A stretch of DNA of 64,000 bases from Sphingomonas sp. NFR04 (GCF_900114095.1 NZ_FORV01000002.1:744001-808000); one strand, 5' to 3'; numbered from the stretch's first letter, positions 41,198-50,132 are shown. Made by a program: numbers and translations. Notes: generated by a model from the sequence alone, not told the origin.

Positions 41198-41863
41198 CTA
41201 GGCCGGTTTGGCAGCCGATGTTGCCGCATAGACGGTGCCGGCGAGCGCAGCATCGACCCCGGCCATGCCCTTGTCGATCAGGACGAGGAAGATGCGGTTC
41301 GCAGCGTCCAGGTCTTGGCTTTCCGCGAACCGCTTATGTGCTTCCATGAACGCGACGGTCCAGGCCGCCGCGATCAGGCCCGCAGCCAGGTGCGCGTCCG
41401 GATCCCCTTCCGGGCCGCTGGCATCCTCCACGAGCGCAGCCGCCAGCATGTCGATGAACACGTCGCGCATCTGCCGCGCCCGCGCCTTCAGCGCCTCGCT
41501 CGCCAGCGCCGTCTGCACGAAGCGGCAGGTGCCGTCGAACAGTGGAAACGCCGGATCGGGATCGTCGATCAGCCGGTGCGCCAGCGCCCGCAGCGCCTGC
41601 ACGGCCGACGTGCCGCGTGCCCGCTCGCGAAGGGCGGCAAGGGCGGCGTCGCGGATGGCGTCTTCGCGATCGAAGAACAGGTCTTCCTTGCGCGGAAAAT
41701 GGTTGAACACCGTCATCCTGCCCACATCCGCCGCCTGCGCGATCTCGTCGATCGTCACCTGATCAAAGCCGCGTTCGAAGAACAGCCGCGTGGCGACATC
41801 GGAGATCGCCTGGCGGGTCATCTGCCGCTTGCGCGTGCGTCGTTCGACGGCGGGATTGGACAT
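41198..41863 (-). CDS. TetR family transcriptional regulator, 221 aa
   Basis: The N-terminal TetR helix-turn-helix (TRQAISDVATRLFFERGFDQVTIDEIAQAADVGRMTVFNHFPRKEDLFFDRED, about residues 14-65) is followed by an all-helical ligand domain. ATG 41863 gives the usual short basic lead (MSNPAVERRTRKRQM). It is divergent from the FAD monooxygenase at 41928, with a direct-repeat/palindrome element between them, and therefore probably represses that gene and itself. It is also only 47 bases upstream of the metal-uptake operon in the same direction, so partial read-through is possible. Ligand unknown. Confidence 0.9.
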   Translation of the reverse strand: MSNPAVERRTRKRQMTRQAISDVATRLFFERGFDQVTIDEIAQAADVGRMTVFNHFPRKEDLFFDREDAIRDAALAALRERARGTSAVQALRALAHRLIDDPDPAFPLFDGTCRFVQTALASEALKARARQMRDVFIDMLAAALVEDASGPEGDPDAHLAAGLIAAAWTVAFMEAHKRFAESQDLDAANRIFLVLIDKGMAGVDAALAGTVYAATSAAKPA

Positions 41864-41874
41864 GGCTTGCTTTC

Positions 41875-41903
41875 TGTACTCAGTATATTTATGTACTAGG
41901 TAT
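41875..41903. promoter_or_regulatory. Probable TetR operator and overlapping promoter
   Basis: Direct repeats TGTACTCAGTAT (41875-41886) and TGTACTAGGTAT (41892-41903) are 17 bases apart start to start. Each has TACT-N-AGTA-like dyad symmetry (the first is exact: TACT-C-AGTA). They lie in a rare AT-rich stretch between the divergent TetR and monooxygenase genes, where -10 elements such as TATATT would also fall. Confidence 0.6.
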
Positions 41904-41927
41904 AGTTCAATGCCTAGCGAGGTTTGC

Positions 41928-43061
41928 GTGTCCAATCCCATGCGTGTTTTGATCAGCGGTGCAAGCTTTGCCGGGCTCGCGACGGCGTTCTGGATGACCA
42001 GGCTCGGCCACAAGGTCACGATCGTCGAGGCAGCGGCCGGCCTGCGCCGCGGCGGCACGCCCGTCGACATCACGGGCGAGACGATCGACATTCTCCGCCG
42101 GATGGGCATGCTCGACGCGGTACTGGCGAAAGCGCTGCCGCCGCGCGGCTTTGACTTCAAGGACGAGAATGACGCGACGCTTGGCGGCTTTACGGCGGAA
42201 ACCGGGGAGCGGGATCCGGCGACGGCGCGCTACGAGATCCACCGCGACGATCTGCTCGACATCCTGTTCGCCGCGATCGACGGCGCGATCGACATGCGGT
42301 TCCAGCGCTCGATCCGTCAGCTTTCGGACAATGCGTCGGCGGTGACAGTGACCTTCGATGACGGCGCGCAGGAACAATATGCGCTGGTGTTCGGCTGCGA
42401 CGGCAACCGATCGAACACGCGCGCGCTGGCGTTCGACGACGCCGAGACCGCGTCCTATTTCATGGGCGGCTATTTCTATCTGCGCGTGGTGCCCGAAACC
42501 GGGCTGCTGCCCGGCGACACGTCGCAACTGTTCAGCGTTCCCGGCAAGAGCGCGATGCTCAATGGCTATCACGACCGCACCGACATCTGCCTCGCCTTTC
42601 GGGCGGAGCGGCCGATCGCCTATGACTTCCGCGACAAGGCCGCGCAGCGCCGCCTGATCCGGGAACAGTTCGAGGGGATCGGCTGGAAGGTGCCCGCAAT
42701 GCTCGCGCACGTCGATACCGAGGGCGACTTCTATTTCGACCAGGCCAACCAGATCCGGATGCAGACCTGGTCGACGGGCAGGATCGCGCTGGTCGGCGAC
42801 GCCGGCTATTGCGTGTCGCCGCTGGCGGGCATGGGCGGATCGATAGCGCTGATCGGCGCGGCGCGGCTGGCCGATGCGCTTGCGCAGCATCCGGGCGACC
42901 ACGCAGCCGCCTTCCAGGCCTATGAAACCGGGCTCCGCCCGTTCGTGGAGGCGGTCCAGGAACGGGCGGCGACCAACGGCATGTCGATGCTGTTCCCCGC
43001 CGACGAAGCCGAACTCGCGGAACGCAACCGCCGGCTGCGTGACGGGACGATCGACCTATAA
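41928..43061 (+). CDS. FAD-dependent monooxygenase (PHBH/TetX-like), 377 aa
   Basis: Class A flavoprotein hydroxylase. The FAD Rossmann motif is RVLISGASFAGLATAFWMTRLGHKVTIVE near the N-terminus. A second FAD/NADPH contact is the DG-type segment ALVFGCDGNRSNTR, and the third is GRIALVGDAGYCVSPLAGMGGSIALIGA with the GD motif. The family includes 4-hydroxybenzoate hydroxylase and drug-modifying TetX-like enzymes, so the substrate is an open question. Starts at GTG 41928 (GCGAGGTTTGC upstream), ATG 41910 and ATG 41940 are all possible; 41928 has the best ribosome binding site. It is controlled, very likely, by the divergent TetR gene. Confidence 0.85.
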   Translation: MSNPMRVLISGASFAGLATAFWMTRLGHKVTIVEAAAGLRRGGTPVDITGETIDILRRMGMLDAVLAKALPPRGFDFKDENDATLGGFTAETGERDPATARYEIHRDDLLDILFAAIDGAIDMRFQRSIRQLSDNASAVTVTFDDGAQEQYALVFGCDGNRSNTRALAFDDAETASYFMGGYFYLRVVPETGLLPGDTSQLFSVPGKSAMLNGYHDRTDICLAFRAERPIAYDFRDKAAQRRLIREQFEGIGWKVPAMLAHVDTEGDFYFDQANQIRMQTWSTGRIALVGDAGYCVSPLAGMGGSIALIGAARLADALAQHPGDHAAAFQAYETGLRPFVEAVQERAATNGMSMLFPADEAELAERNRRLRDGTIDL

Positions 43062-43072
43062 TCGAGGGAGGG

Positions 43073-44770
43073 TCAGCCCCTGCCCTCGATCCACGCCGCC
43101 GCTGCCGACAGGCGCGCACGAACCCGCTCCGGTCCCATCACCGTCATCACCTCGAACAGATCGGGCGTGTTCGGCTTGCCGGCCAGCGCCAGGCGCAGCG
43201 CACCGGCGATGGCGCTGAACTGGCCCTGATAGCGCTCCGGCTCGGCCTTATAGGCCTTGCCGTTGGCGGCATAGCCATGCTTCTCGCCGATGGCGCGCAC
43301 CCATTCCAGCCACGCATCGCGATCGATCGTCGGGTCGAAGCCCTCCGCCACTTCGCGCAGGATCGCGGCGAGGCCAGGTGCCAGCGCATCCCAGAGCGGC
43401 TGGTTGGCCTCGTCGCGCGGCACGAAGAGATCGTCGAAGAAATAGCCCGTGTCGCTCGGCACGTCGGACCATTTGATGATGTCCTTGCGCGCACGCGCCG
43501 CGCCGCGCTCGATGTTCAGGATCGCCCGGACATAATCGGCATGCGCGGCGAGCCGCTCGGCGAAGGGCACGTCGTGGACCTGCGCCCAGGCCAGCGCCGC
43601 GTCATAGACCTGCGCCGCGGTCATCGCGCCGATCACCTCGCGGCTGATGCTCGACAGCTTGACGAGATCGAACAGCGCGCCGCTGCGGTTCAGCCGCTCC
43701 ACCTGCAGCGGGAAGCTCTCGGAATCCGCCGTCGGATTGGCCTTGCGCCAGTCCTCGAACTTGCCGTCGGCGAGGTTGAGCAGATACTCGATCACCGCCT
43801 GGCGCGGATAGCCCTCGACCGAATACCAGTCGACCGCCGCTTCCGGATCGTGGCGCTTGCTGAGCTTGCGGCGCGACGAGCCGACATTCTTCTCGATCGG
43901 CGCGATATGGGCATAGCGCGGCCGCTGCCAGCCGAGCAGGTCGAACAGCTGGGCATGGACCGGATAGGAGGACAGCCACTCGTCGCCGCGGATCACGTCG
44001 GTGGTGCCCATCAGGTGATCGTCGACGACATGCGCGAGGTGATAGGTCGGCAGCCCGTCCGCCTTGAGCAGCACGATGTCCTGGTTGTTCGCGGGCACGT
44101 TTAGCTTGCCGCGGATCAGGTCGGGTAGCTCGACGCGGCCGTTCCCCTCGGCCGCCGGCGCCTTGAGCCGGATGACGAAGCTGCGGCCTTCGGCCAGCGC
44201 CGCCTGCACGTCCTCCAGGCTGCGGTTCCGCCAGATCGCCCAGCTGCCATAATAGCCGGGTGGGATCTTGCGCAGATTCTGCTCGGTGCGCATCGCCTCC
44301 AATTCCTCGGGCGTCGCAAAGCAGGCATAGGCATGGCCGCGCACGAGGAGGTCGCGCACCACGCTCTGGTAGAGTTCCTGGCGTTCGCTCTGGCGATAGG
44401 GGCCATAGGCGCCGGTCTCGGTACCTTCCAGCGACGGGCCTTCGTCGAACGTGATGCCGAAGTCGTTCAGCGCGCCGAGGATCAGCTCCACCGCACCGGG
44501 CACCTCGCGCTTGCGATCGGTATCCTCGATGCGGAGGTAGAACAGGCCGCCCGACTGGTGCGCAGTGCGCTCCGAGATCAGCGACACATAGAGGCCACCG
44601 ATATGGATGAAGCCGGTCGGGCTCGGGCCGAACCGCGTCACCCGCGCGCCCTCCGGCAGCGACCGGGCCGGATAGCGCTGGTGGATCTCGTCCATCGACA
44701 GCGTGGCCGACGGCGTCAGCACGTCGAGGGGAAGCGCGGTTTCGGAAGGTTGATCGGTGGTCGATGACAC
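43073..44770 (-). CDS. gltX: Glutamyl-tRNA synthetase of a divergent, clostridial-like type, 565 aa
   Basis: Class I synthetase charging tRNA-Glu. The HIGH motif reads FIHIGGL (residues 54-60) in RFGPSPTGFIHIGGLYVSLI, and KMSKS reads KLSKR (302-306) in SSRRKLSKRHDPEAAVDWY. Other anchors are YLRIEDTDRKREVPGAVE, YGPYRQSERQELY and KADGLPTYHLAHVVDDHLMGTTDVIRGDEW. The ~40-residue N-terminal extension before the Rossmann fold, the GYYG insertion region and the SGALFDLVKL block resemble the GltX form I associate with Clostridium-like Firmicutes rather than the usual alphaproteobacterial enzyme (which reads RFAPSPTGxLHxG). It is probably an extra, horizontally acquired copy. It is flanked by a monooxygenase and a drug-efflux operon and stands alone in transcription. 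Confidence 0.9.
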   Translation of the reverse strand: MSSTTDQPSETALPLDVLTPSATLSMDEIHQRYPARSLPEGARVTRFGPSPTGFIHIGGLYVSLISERTAHQSGGLFYLRIEDTDRKREVPGAVELILGALNDFGITFDEGPSLEGTETGAYGPYRQSERQELYQSVVRDLLVRGHAYACFATPEELEAMRTEQNLRKIPPGYYGSWAIWRNRSLEDVQAALAEGRSFVIRLKAPAAEGNGRVELPDLIRGKLNVPANNQDIVLLKADGLPTYHLAHVVDDHLMGTTDVIRGDEWLSSYPVHAQLFDLLGWQRPRYAHIAPIEKNVGSSRRKLSKRHDPEAAVDWYSVEGYPRQAVIEYLLNLADGKFEDWRKANPTADSESFPLQVERLNRSGALFDLVKLSSISREVIGAMTAAQVYDAALAWAQVHDVPFAERLAAHADYVRAILNIERGAARARKDIIKWSDVPSDTGYFFDDLFVPRDEANQPLWDALAPGLAAILREVAEGFDPTIDRDAWLEWVRAIGEKHGYAANGKAYKAEPERYQGQFSAIAGALRLALAGKPNTPDLFEVMTVMGPERVRARLSAAAAWIEGRG

Positions 44771-44871
44771 GCGGGGAGACTTTCAAGAATTCGGTGGGGT
44801 CGCCAGATCGGCCGCCGGGGCGGCTGGCGTCGACACGCCTCCTATCGCCTTCTCCGTCGGACGGGAAGTAC

Positions 44872-46263
44872 CTAGGGACGCCCACCCCCGTCCCCGCTCG
44901 CGGCTGCCGCCGTCCACCCGCCGCCGATGCTGCGGTTCAGCGCGGCGATCGCGGCCAGCCGCCGAAACCGGAGGTCCGATGCGTCGAGCCGCCCCGCCAG
45001 CAGCGCGCGCTCGGCATCGAGCTGCTCGAGATAGGAGGCATAGCCCGCCTGGTAGCGGCGCCGCGCGGCGCGATGGGCCTGGTCCAGCGCCGTCACCTGC
45101 TTCTGCGCCGTCTCCTCCTCCTCGGTACTGTAGCGAACCGACGCCATCGCATCCTCCACCTCGCGGAACGCCTGGAGCACCGCCGCCTTGTACGCATAGG
45201 CCGCCTCGTCGCGCCGCGCCGCTGCCGCATCCCGCCCCGCCCGCAACGCGCCGCCCTGGAAGATCGGCGCGAGAACCGATCCGCCCAGCGCGAACAGCGA
45301 GACCGGATCGGCGAGCAGCGTCGACGCCACGCCACCGGCGCTCCCCGCCAGCTGCACCCTAGGCAGGAACGCGGCGCGGGCGGCAGCAAGGCGATGGTCT
45401 GCCACTACCAGCCGTAGCTCGGCCGCCGCGATGTCCGGCCGCTGCCGGATGACGTCGGAGGGCAATGCGGCCGGCACGTCGGGGGCGGCATCCACCTCCC
45501 CGCCTGCCGGGACAATGTTGGCAGGCGCAACGCCCAGCAGCTGGGCCAGCGCATTCTCCTGCACCGTTCGCGCAAGCACGGTGGACGGCACCAGCCGCGC
45601 CGCGGCCTCCAGCGCCGCCTCCGCCTGCTGGTCCTCCAGCTTTGAGGCATAGCCTGCGCGGAAGCGACGACGGATCAGGTCGCGTTCCTGGCGTCGCTCC
45701 TCGACCGTCTGGCGCACGATCGCGAGCCGGGCATCGGCGGCGCGCAGGTTGAGCCAGGCTTCCACGACCGTCGCGATCAGCACGATGCGCAGCGCGTCGC
45801 GCGCGTCCTGGGTCGCGAGCCACTCGTCGCGCGCCGCCAGAGTGGATTGGCGAAGCCTGCCGAACAGATCCGCCTCATAGGCCAGATCGAGTTCGCCCTG
45901 CCCGCGCTGCTGGTCGATGCCGATCCCGAACGGGTTGAGGCTGCGCGACGTTGCCCCCGTTCCGCCCAGCGCCACGCTCGGCTGCGCGGCAGCGGCGGTG
46001 CCGCGCAACAGCGCACGGGCCTGCTCGATCCGCGTCGCGGCGATCCGCAGGTCCAGGTTCCCGGCCAGTGCGCGCGTCACCAGCGCGTCGAGCGCCGGAT
46101 CGCGGAACGCGCGCCACCAGTCCGCGGCGACCGGCTCCGTACCGCCCTCGAAGCGCCAGCCTGCGGGGACCGCTACCGCCGCATCGCTCGGCGCCGGGCG
46201 CTCCGGCCCCGCACAGGCCTGAAGCAACAACAGCAACGCGGCCAGGCCACCGCCGCGCCTCAT
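44872..46263 (-). CDS. NodT-type outer-membrane efflux lipoprotein, 463 aa
   Basis: Outer-membrane factor of a tripartite pump: lipoprotein signal (AALLLLLQAC), then ADWWRAFRDPALDALVTRALAGNLDLRIAATRIEQARALL, the typical NodT N-terminal block. The second repeat is IRQRPDIAAAELRLVVADHRLAAARAAFLPRVQLAGSAG. The family's closing blocks FREVEDAMASVRYSTEE and RRRYQAGYASYLEQLDAERALL follow. ATG 46263 overlaps the stop of the adaptor gene (ATGA). It is the last gene of the MFS-adaptor-OMF operon. The C-terminal Gly/Asp tail is not conserved. Confidence 0.9.
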   Translation of the reverse strand: MRRGGGLAALLLLLQACAGPERPAPSDAAVAVPAGWRFEGGTEPVAADWWRAFRDPALDALVTRALAGNLDLRIAATRIEQARALLRGTAAAAQPSVALGGTGATSRSLNPFGIGIDQQRGQGELDLAYEADLFGRLRQSTLAARDEWLATQDARDALRIVLIATVVEAWLNLRAADARLAIVRQTVEERRQERDLIRRRFRAGYASKLEDQQAEAALEAAARLVPSTVLARTVQENALAQLLGVAPANIVPAGGEVDAAPDVPAALPSDVIRQRPDIAAAELRLVVADHRLAAARAAFLPRVQLAGSAGGVASTLLADPVSLFALGGSVLAPIFQGGALRAGRDAAAARRDEAAYAYKAAVLQAFREVEDAMASVRYSTEEEETAQKQVTALDQAHRAARRRYQAGYASYLEQLDAERALLAGRLDASDLRFRRLAAIAALNRSIGGGWTAAAASGDGGGRP

Positions 46264-47375
46264 CGGCCGACCCCGGTATCGACACGGGTCTCCACCGACA
46301 TGCCGGGCCGGAGCCGGGCCGCTTGTGGCTGGCCGGGATCGACGGTGATCAGGATGCCGATACGCTGCGGCACCTTGACGAAGTTGCCGGTAGCATTGTC
46401 CGGCTTGAGCACCGCGAACTCCCAGCCGGTCGCCGGGGCGATCCGCGCGACATGTCCGGCCAGATGCGCGCCGCCGAGCGCATCGACGCGGAAGTGCACC
46501 GGCTGGCCCGGCCGCATACGGCTGGTCTGCGCTTCCTTGTACAGTGCGACGATCCAGTGGGCGGGCGGCACCAGCTCCATCAGCGCGGTGCCGTTGGTGA
46601 CATATTGGCCGCGCCGGACATGGATCTCGCCGAGCTGCCCGTCCTCGGGCGCGCGGATCACGGTGTGGAGCAGGTCGATCTCGGCGAGCCGCAACTGCGC
46701 GCGCGCCGCCTCCACCTGCGCCGCGAGGCCGTTGCGCCCGACTTCGACCGTTCGCAGGTCCTCCTGCGCGACGCGGCCGCCCGCGCTCGCGCGCCGCACG
46801 GCCGCCTCCGCCTGGGCGAGCGCGGCGGCGGCCTGGTCCCGCTCGCGCAGCGAGATCGAGCCGTCGACTGCGAGGTCGCGGGCGCGCGCCATGTCCGCTT
46901 TCGCGCGGACCAGCTGCGCGACCGCATCCGCCGCGGCGGCATCCTGCCCGGCGATGTCGGCCGTGCGGGCCGATCGGGCCTGGCGGCTGTTCGCCAGCGC
47001 AGCGAGCTGCGCATCGAGATTGGCCTGCGCCTGCGCCACCCGCGCGCGGTAGATTGCGTCATCGATCAGGGCGAGCACCTGCCCCGCCTTCACCGACTGG
47101 TAATCGCGGACCAGCACCTGCGCGACATAGCCGCTCACCTGCGGCGCGATCACCGTGGTGCGGCCGCGGACCAGCGCATTGTCGGTCTTCTGCTCGCTGC
47201 CCGATAGCGGGCCGATGCCCCAGATCTGCAGGATCGTGCCGATCGCGACGAGCAGCGCCACCGCGCACAGTGCGGTGACGAACGGGCGCGGCCGCGGCGG
47301 ATGCCACACGGGTGCGGCAGCGGCAGGCGCTGGTGCAGCGGCAGCAGCGGGCGGCGGCGGGTTCTGCGGGCTCAT
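46260..47375 (-). CDS. HlyD/EmrA-family efflux adaptor, 371 aa
   Basis: Membrane fusion protein with an Ala/Pro-rich cytoplasmic lead (MSPQNPPPPAAAAAPAP), one helix (FVTALCAVALLVAIGTILQIW), and lipoyl halves QVSGYVAQVLVRDYQSVKAGQVLALIDDAIY and HTVIRAPEDGQLGEIHVRRGQYVTNG around a helical hairpin. It then has the EmrA-like C-terminal block HWIVALYKEAQTSRMRPGQPVHFRVDALGG. ATG 47375 overlaps the pump stop, and its own stop overlaps the OMF start, so all three genes are coupled. It links the inner-membrane pump to the NodT-type channel. Confidence 0.9.
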   Translation of the reverse strand: MSPQNPPPPAAAAAPAPAAAAPVWHPPRPRPFVTALCAVALLVAIGTILQIWGIGPLSGSEQKTDNALVRGRTTVIAPQVSGYVAQVLVRDYQSVKAGQVLALIDDAIYRARVAQAQANLDAQLAALANSRQARSARTADIAGQDAAAADAVAQLVRAKADMARARDLAVDGSISLRERDQAAAALAQAEAAVRRASAGGRVAQEDLRTVEVGRNGLAAQVEAARAQLRLAEIDLLHTVIRAPEDGQLGEIHVRRGQYVTNGTALMELVPPAHWIVALYKEAQTSRMRPGQPVHFRVDALGGAHLAGHVARIAPATGWEFAVLKPDNATGNFVKVPQRIGILITVDPGQPQAARLRPGMSVETRVDTGVGR

Positions 47376-49018
47376 GCGGCAACTCCGGCAGGCGGTCCGG
47401 CACGCAGCCGCTGCACTTCCTGCTTGAGGATGACGAGGGCGAGGAACGCCGCCAGCCCCAGCGCGAGCAGCGTCACCACCCAGAAGGTGTCGTTGAAGGC
47501 GAGGATGTTCGCCTGGGTCTGCAGCGCGCCGGCGAGCCGGGCGCTCGCTTGCGTGCTGGCGGCGGCGGGATCGGTGAGGACGGGCGCGAGTTGCCCCGCA
47601 CCGGCGGCGACGCGCTGGGCAGCGAGGGGATCGCCCAGCTTCAGGGCATCGGCCAGCACCTCTGCATGCACCCGCGTCCGGATCGTCTGGATGCTCCCGA
47701 GCAAGGCTGCGCCGGCGAGGCCGCCCAGATTCTGGGTAGTGCTGAACAGCACGACGAAGCTCACCAGATGGGTCGGCCCGCGCTCGAGCACGCGACCGAT
47801 GCCGAACAGCAATGCCGGGCCCAGGAACAGCACGGTGCCTAGGCCGAGCAGCGCCTGGCTCGCAATCAGCTGGGTCGCGCGGGTGTCGGGGGTCGAATGG
47901 GTGTCGAGCCATGCTCCCAGCGCGATGACCAGCGCCGAGCACAGCATCATCGGCAGCAGGCGATCGGGCCGTGCCAGCCACGCCGCCAGCGCGATGCCGC
48001 CGATCATCGCCACCAGCACCACGGCGAAGAGGCCGTGCAGCTGGTCGTTGGTCAGGCCGCCGAGCGCCAGCAGGCCGACCGCGGCATAGGTCTGCTCGGT
48101 CAGCGCGATCCGCACGACGAGCGAAATGCCGGCGATCAGCAGGACGTCGGCAGTGCCGAACCAGCGGACCTGGAGCAGCGGCTGCGCCCGCCGGTCCTCG
48201 ATCAGCAGGGCGAGCCCGAGGAGCAGCAGCGCGCCCGCGAACATCCAGCCGAGCCAGGGCGCGTCGGTCCACCAATAGAAACGGCCAAAGGCGAGCCCGG
48301 TGCAGCCCAGCAGCATGCCGACCATGGCCAGCGCGATGGTGAGCGCATCGAGCGGCTGAAGGGCCTTGGTGCGATCCGTCGGCGGCAGCGGCCGCAGCGT
48401 CGTCAGCGCCCAGGCGGCGAGCGCGAGCGCGAGCTCGATCCCGTGCACGCCGGCCCAGTGATCGGACGCGACGCGGTCGAGCGGGATCATCCGCGCGATC
48501 GGAATGGCGAGCTGCGGCAGGCTGAAGCCGACGACCACCGCCATCAGCCGCAGCCGGATGGGGAAGACCTGGAAGACGCTGTACAGCCCCATGGTGGTCA
48601 GCCCGCCCGAGGCGACGCCGCTGATCGCCCGAGCCAGCACGGTCGTGCCCGTCGAGGGAAAGCACAGCGCGATCAGCTCGCCGAGAACCAGCGTGCCGAG
48701 GATCGCATGGAGGCAGGCCGGGATGCCGAACTGCATCCGCGCGCGGACGAGCAGCAGATTGGCCGTGGCATTGAACGCGACGAACACCGCCAGGAGCAGG
48801 TTCGCCTCGGCCACATACAGGCCCATGCTGCCCGCCATGACATAGAGATTGGTGGTGATCAGCGCATTGCCGAGCCCGCTCGCCAGCGCGAGGACTGCCG
48901 CGGAGATCGCATAGACAATGCGGTCGCCGGCCGAGAGGCGCGGCGAATAGGGCGCTCCGGGAAACAGCGGCCGTTCCTCCGGCGCGAAGATGTAGCGCTG
49001 CTCCGCCACGATATGCAC
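47372..49018 (-). CDS. MFS drug-efflux pump, EmrB/DHA2-like, 548 aa
   Basis: A 14-helix-size MFS protein. First helices are RIVYAISAAVLALASGLGNALITTNLYVMAGSMGLY; the motif-C-like region is ALLFGIGRVLERGPTHLVSFVVLFSTTQNLGGLAGAALLGS; the last helix is NDTFWVVTLLALGLAAFLALVILKQEVQRLR, a typical EmrB ending. The N-terminal half diverges from standard EmrB, so substrate range cannot be guessed. It is the first gene of the efflux operon; the ~100 bases upstream (49019-49120) hold no regulator gene. It is co-directional with gltX downstream, separated by the other two pump genes. Confidence 0.82.
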   Translation of the reverse strand: MHIVAEQRYIFAPEERPLFPGAPYSPRLSAGDRIVYAISAAVLALASGLGNALITTNLYVMAGSMGLYVAEANLLLAVFVAFNATANLLLVRARMQFGIPACLHAILGTLVLGELIALCFPSTGTTVLARAISGVASGGLTTMGLYSVFQVFPIRLRLMAVVVGFSLPQLAIPIARMIPLDRVASDHWAGVHGIELALALAAWALTTLRPLPPTDRTKALQPLDALTIALAMVGMLLGCTGLAFGRFYWWTDAPWLGWMFAGALLLLGLALLIEDRRAQPLLQVRWFGTADVLLIAGISLVVRIALTEQTYAAVGLLALGGLTNDQLHGLFAVVLVAMIGGIALAAWLARPDRLLPMMLCSALVIALGAWLDTHSTPDTRATQLIASQALLGLGTVLFLGPALLFGIGRVLERGPTHLVSFVVLFSTTQNLGGLAGAALLGSIQTIRTRVHAEVLADALKLGDPLAAQRVAAGAGQLAPVLTDPAAASTQASARLAGALQTQANILAFNDTFWVVTLLALGLAAFLALVILKQEVQRLRAGPPAGVAA

Positions 49019-49120
49019 GACCTCCGTACGGCACGGCCGGCACGGTCGGTCGGCACGTGCCCGCCTGTTTCCGCGAGGCGAGCACGCAATCCAAGCTATC
49101 CCTGGGTTTGCCCTTGGCGC

Positions 49121-49591
49121 TTACGCACTGCGACCGCCGGCATCCTTCTTCGCGTCCAGCCCGATCAGGCGATCCAGCGACCACGCGCCGGGTCCGGCGG
49201 CGATCAGCGGGAGCAGCAGCCCGGCCCAGCTGAGATGCGTCGGCCAGGCATCGGGATAGACGAACAGCTCGATCACCGTCGTCATTCCCAGCAGCGCCAG
49301 CGCGGCGGGACGGGTGAACAGGCCGAGCACGAGCAGGATCGGGAAGAAATGCTCCGAATAGGTCGCCAGGTGCGCGGCGAGCACCGGCGGCGCGAAGGGC
49401 AGCGCATAATCGGTGCGGAACAGCTCATAGGTGGAATCGGTGATGGTCAGCCAGCCTTCCACCTTGGTCCGGCCGGACAGGAAGAAGATTGCCGCGATGC
49501 CCAGCCGCGCGACGAGCAGCAGGAACGAGGGCGGCAGGATCCGCGCGGCCAGGGCACCGGCGCGGGCATAAAGGGCGGCGAAGGATCGCAT
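49121..49591 (-). CDS. DoxX family membrane protein of the bufferin locus (BufD-like), 156 aa
   Basis: A four-helix DoxX protein: [34 protein letters not shown] is the family's first block, then [57 protein letters not shown], and a closing [12 protein letters not shown]. In bufferin operons a DoxX gene commonly accompanies the precursor. It lies 56 bases after bufA1 on the same strand, with a strong hairpin between, so it should be transcribed from the bufA1 promoter at reduced level. ATG 49591 starts just before the amphipathic lead [12 protein letters not shown]. Role in export or membrane handling is inferred. Confidence 0.85.
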   Translation of the reverse strand: MRSFAALYARAGALAARILPPSFLLLVARLGIAAIFFLSGRTKVEGWLTITDSTYELFRTDYALPFAPPVLAAHLATYSEHFFPILLVLGLFTRPAALALLGMTTVIELFVYPDAWPTHLSWAGLLLPLIAAGPGAWSLDRLIGLDAKKDAGGRSA

Positions 49592-49614
49592 GGCGGGCTC
49601 CGGAGCATGGGGGC

Positions 49615-49640
49615 TGCCCGGCCGGGGTCTCGGCCGGGCA
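49615..49640 (-). other. Hairpin between bufA1 and the DoxX gene
   Basis: A perfect 9-bp stem (TGCCCGGCC with GGCCGGGCA) and an 8-base loop, without a T run on the minus strand. It probably stabilises the bufA1 message or lowers expression of the following DoxX gene, giving excess precursor. Confidence 0.65.
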
Positions 49641-49647
49641 AGGGGGA

Positions 49648-49911
49648 TCACGCCTTGGGCGTCAGCGAGCCATTGCCCTTCGGGGTCTTGATCGCGGTGC
49701 AGGTGCCGGCCTTGACCAGCTTCCAGGCATTGCCCTGATAATTCTTCGTGGCGGTGCCGGCACAGCTGGTGCCCGCGCCGGCCTTGCAGTCGTTCTTGCC
49801 GGCGAGCGCGACGCCGTAGCACTTCTCCATCTTCGGCTGCTGGGCATGGGCGGCGGTGGCGGCGATACCGAGGGCGAGGGTCGCGGCAAGCGCGGCAGAC
49901 GTCTTGATCAT
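49648..49911 (-). CDS. bufA1: BufA1-type bufferin precursor (DUF2282), 87 aa
   Basis: A small exported peptide. The signal peptide [24 protein letters not shown] is followed by a mature domain with four cysteines (residues 31, 42, 50 and 71): [24 protein letters not shown]...[17 protein letters not shown]. The EKCYGVA...NDC block and GTC near the end are the signature of DUF2282, the BufA1 bufferins. In this family an MNIO enzyme (BufB) with BufC converts Cys residues to thio-oxazole-type groups, and the product binds copper in the periplasm. No BufB lies on this strand, so modification must rely on the BufB/BufC pair at 51721. The promoter-like site is at 50016-50041. Confidence 0.92.
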   Translation of the reverse strand: MIKTSAALAATLALGIAATAAHAQQPKMEKCYGVALAGKNDCKAGAGTSCAGTATKNYQGNAWKLVKAGTCTAIKTPKGNGSLTPKA

Positions 49912-50015
49912 GGGACTACTCCGTTGAAGGGCCTCTCGCGCGGCGGCCTACAGGGGGGCATGGCCGCCGCGCGGTGACCCCGGGGAAGGCGGAGGCGCCG
50001 GGTCACCTGCCGCCG

Positions 50016-50041
50016 TACGCCAGGGGCGAGCGCGCGGTTAC
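50016..50041 (-). promoter_or_regulatory. SigF-type promoter of bufA1
   Basis: GTAACC (50036-50041, read on minus) and CGTA (50016-50019) are separated by exactly 16 bases, the same architecture as two other sites in this locus. It would give a leader of roughly 100 bases before the bufA1 ATG at 49911. Confidence 0.8.
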
Positions 50042-50087
50042 AAATCGCCCCCGGGCGAACCCGCGATTTCTTTTCTGCATCGCTGCT

Positions 50088-50113
50088 GTAACCTGCCGCC
50101 ATTCGCCCACGTA
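50088..50113 (+). promoter_or_regulatory. SigF-type promoter of sigF-nrsF
   Basis: GTAACC (50088-50093), 16 bases, CGTA (50110-50113), then the sigF ATG at 50133 behind CAGGAGTGGGA. The short leader (about 12-15 bases) fits. It implies that SigF transcribes its own gene. Confidence 0.8.
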
Positions 50114-50132
50114 CGCCCGACCAGGAGTGGGA

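Noticed and set aside
46260..49184. One 974-codon frame joining the adaptor with sequence antisense-free upstream of it
   Set aside because: Only the part from ATG 47375 is the adaptor; the upstream part overlaps the MFS pump in another frame.
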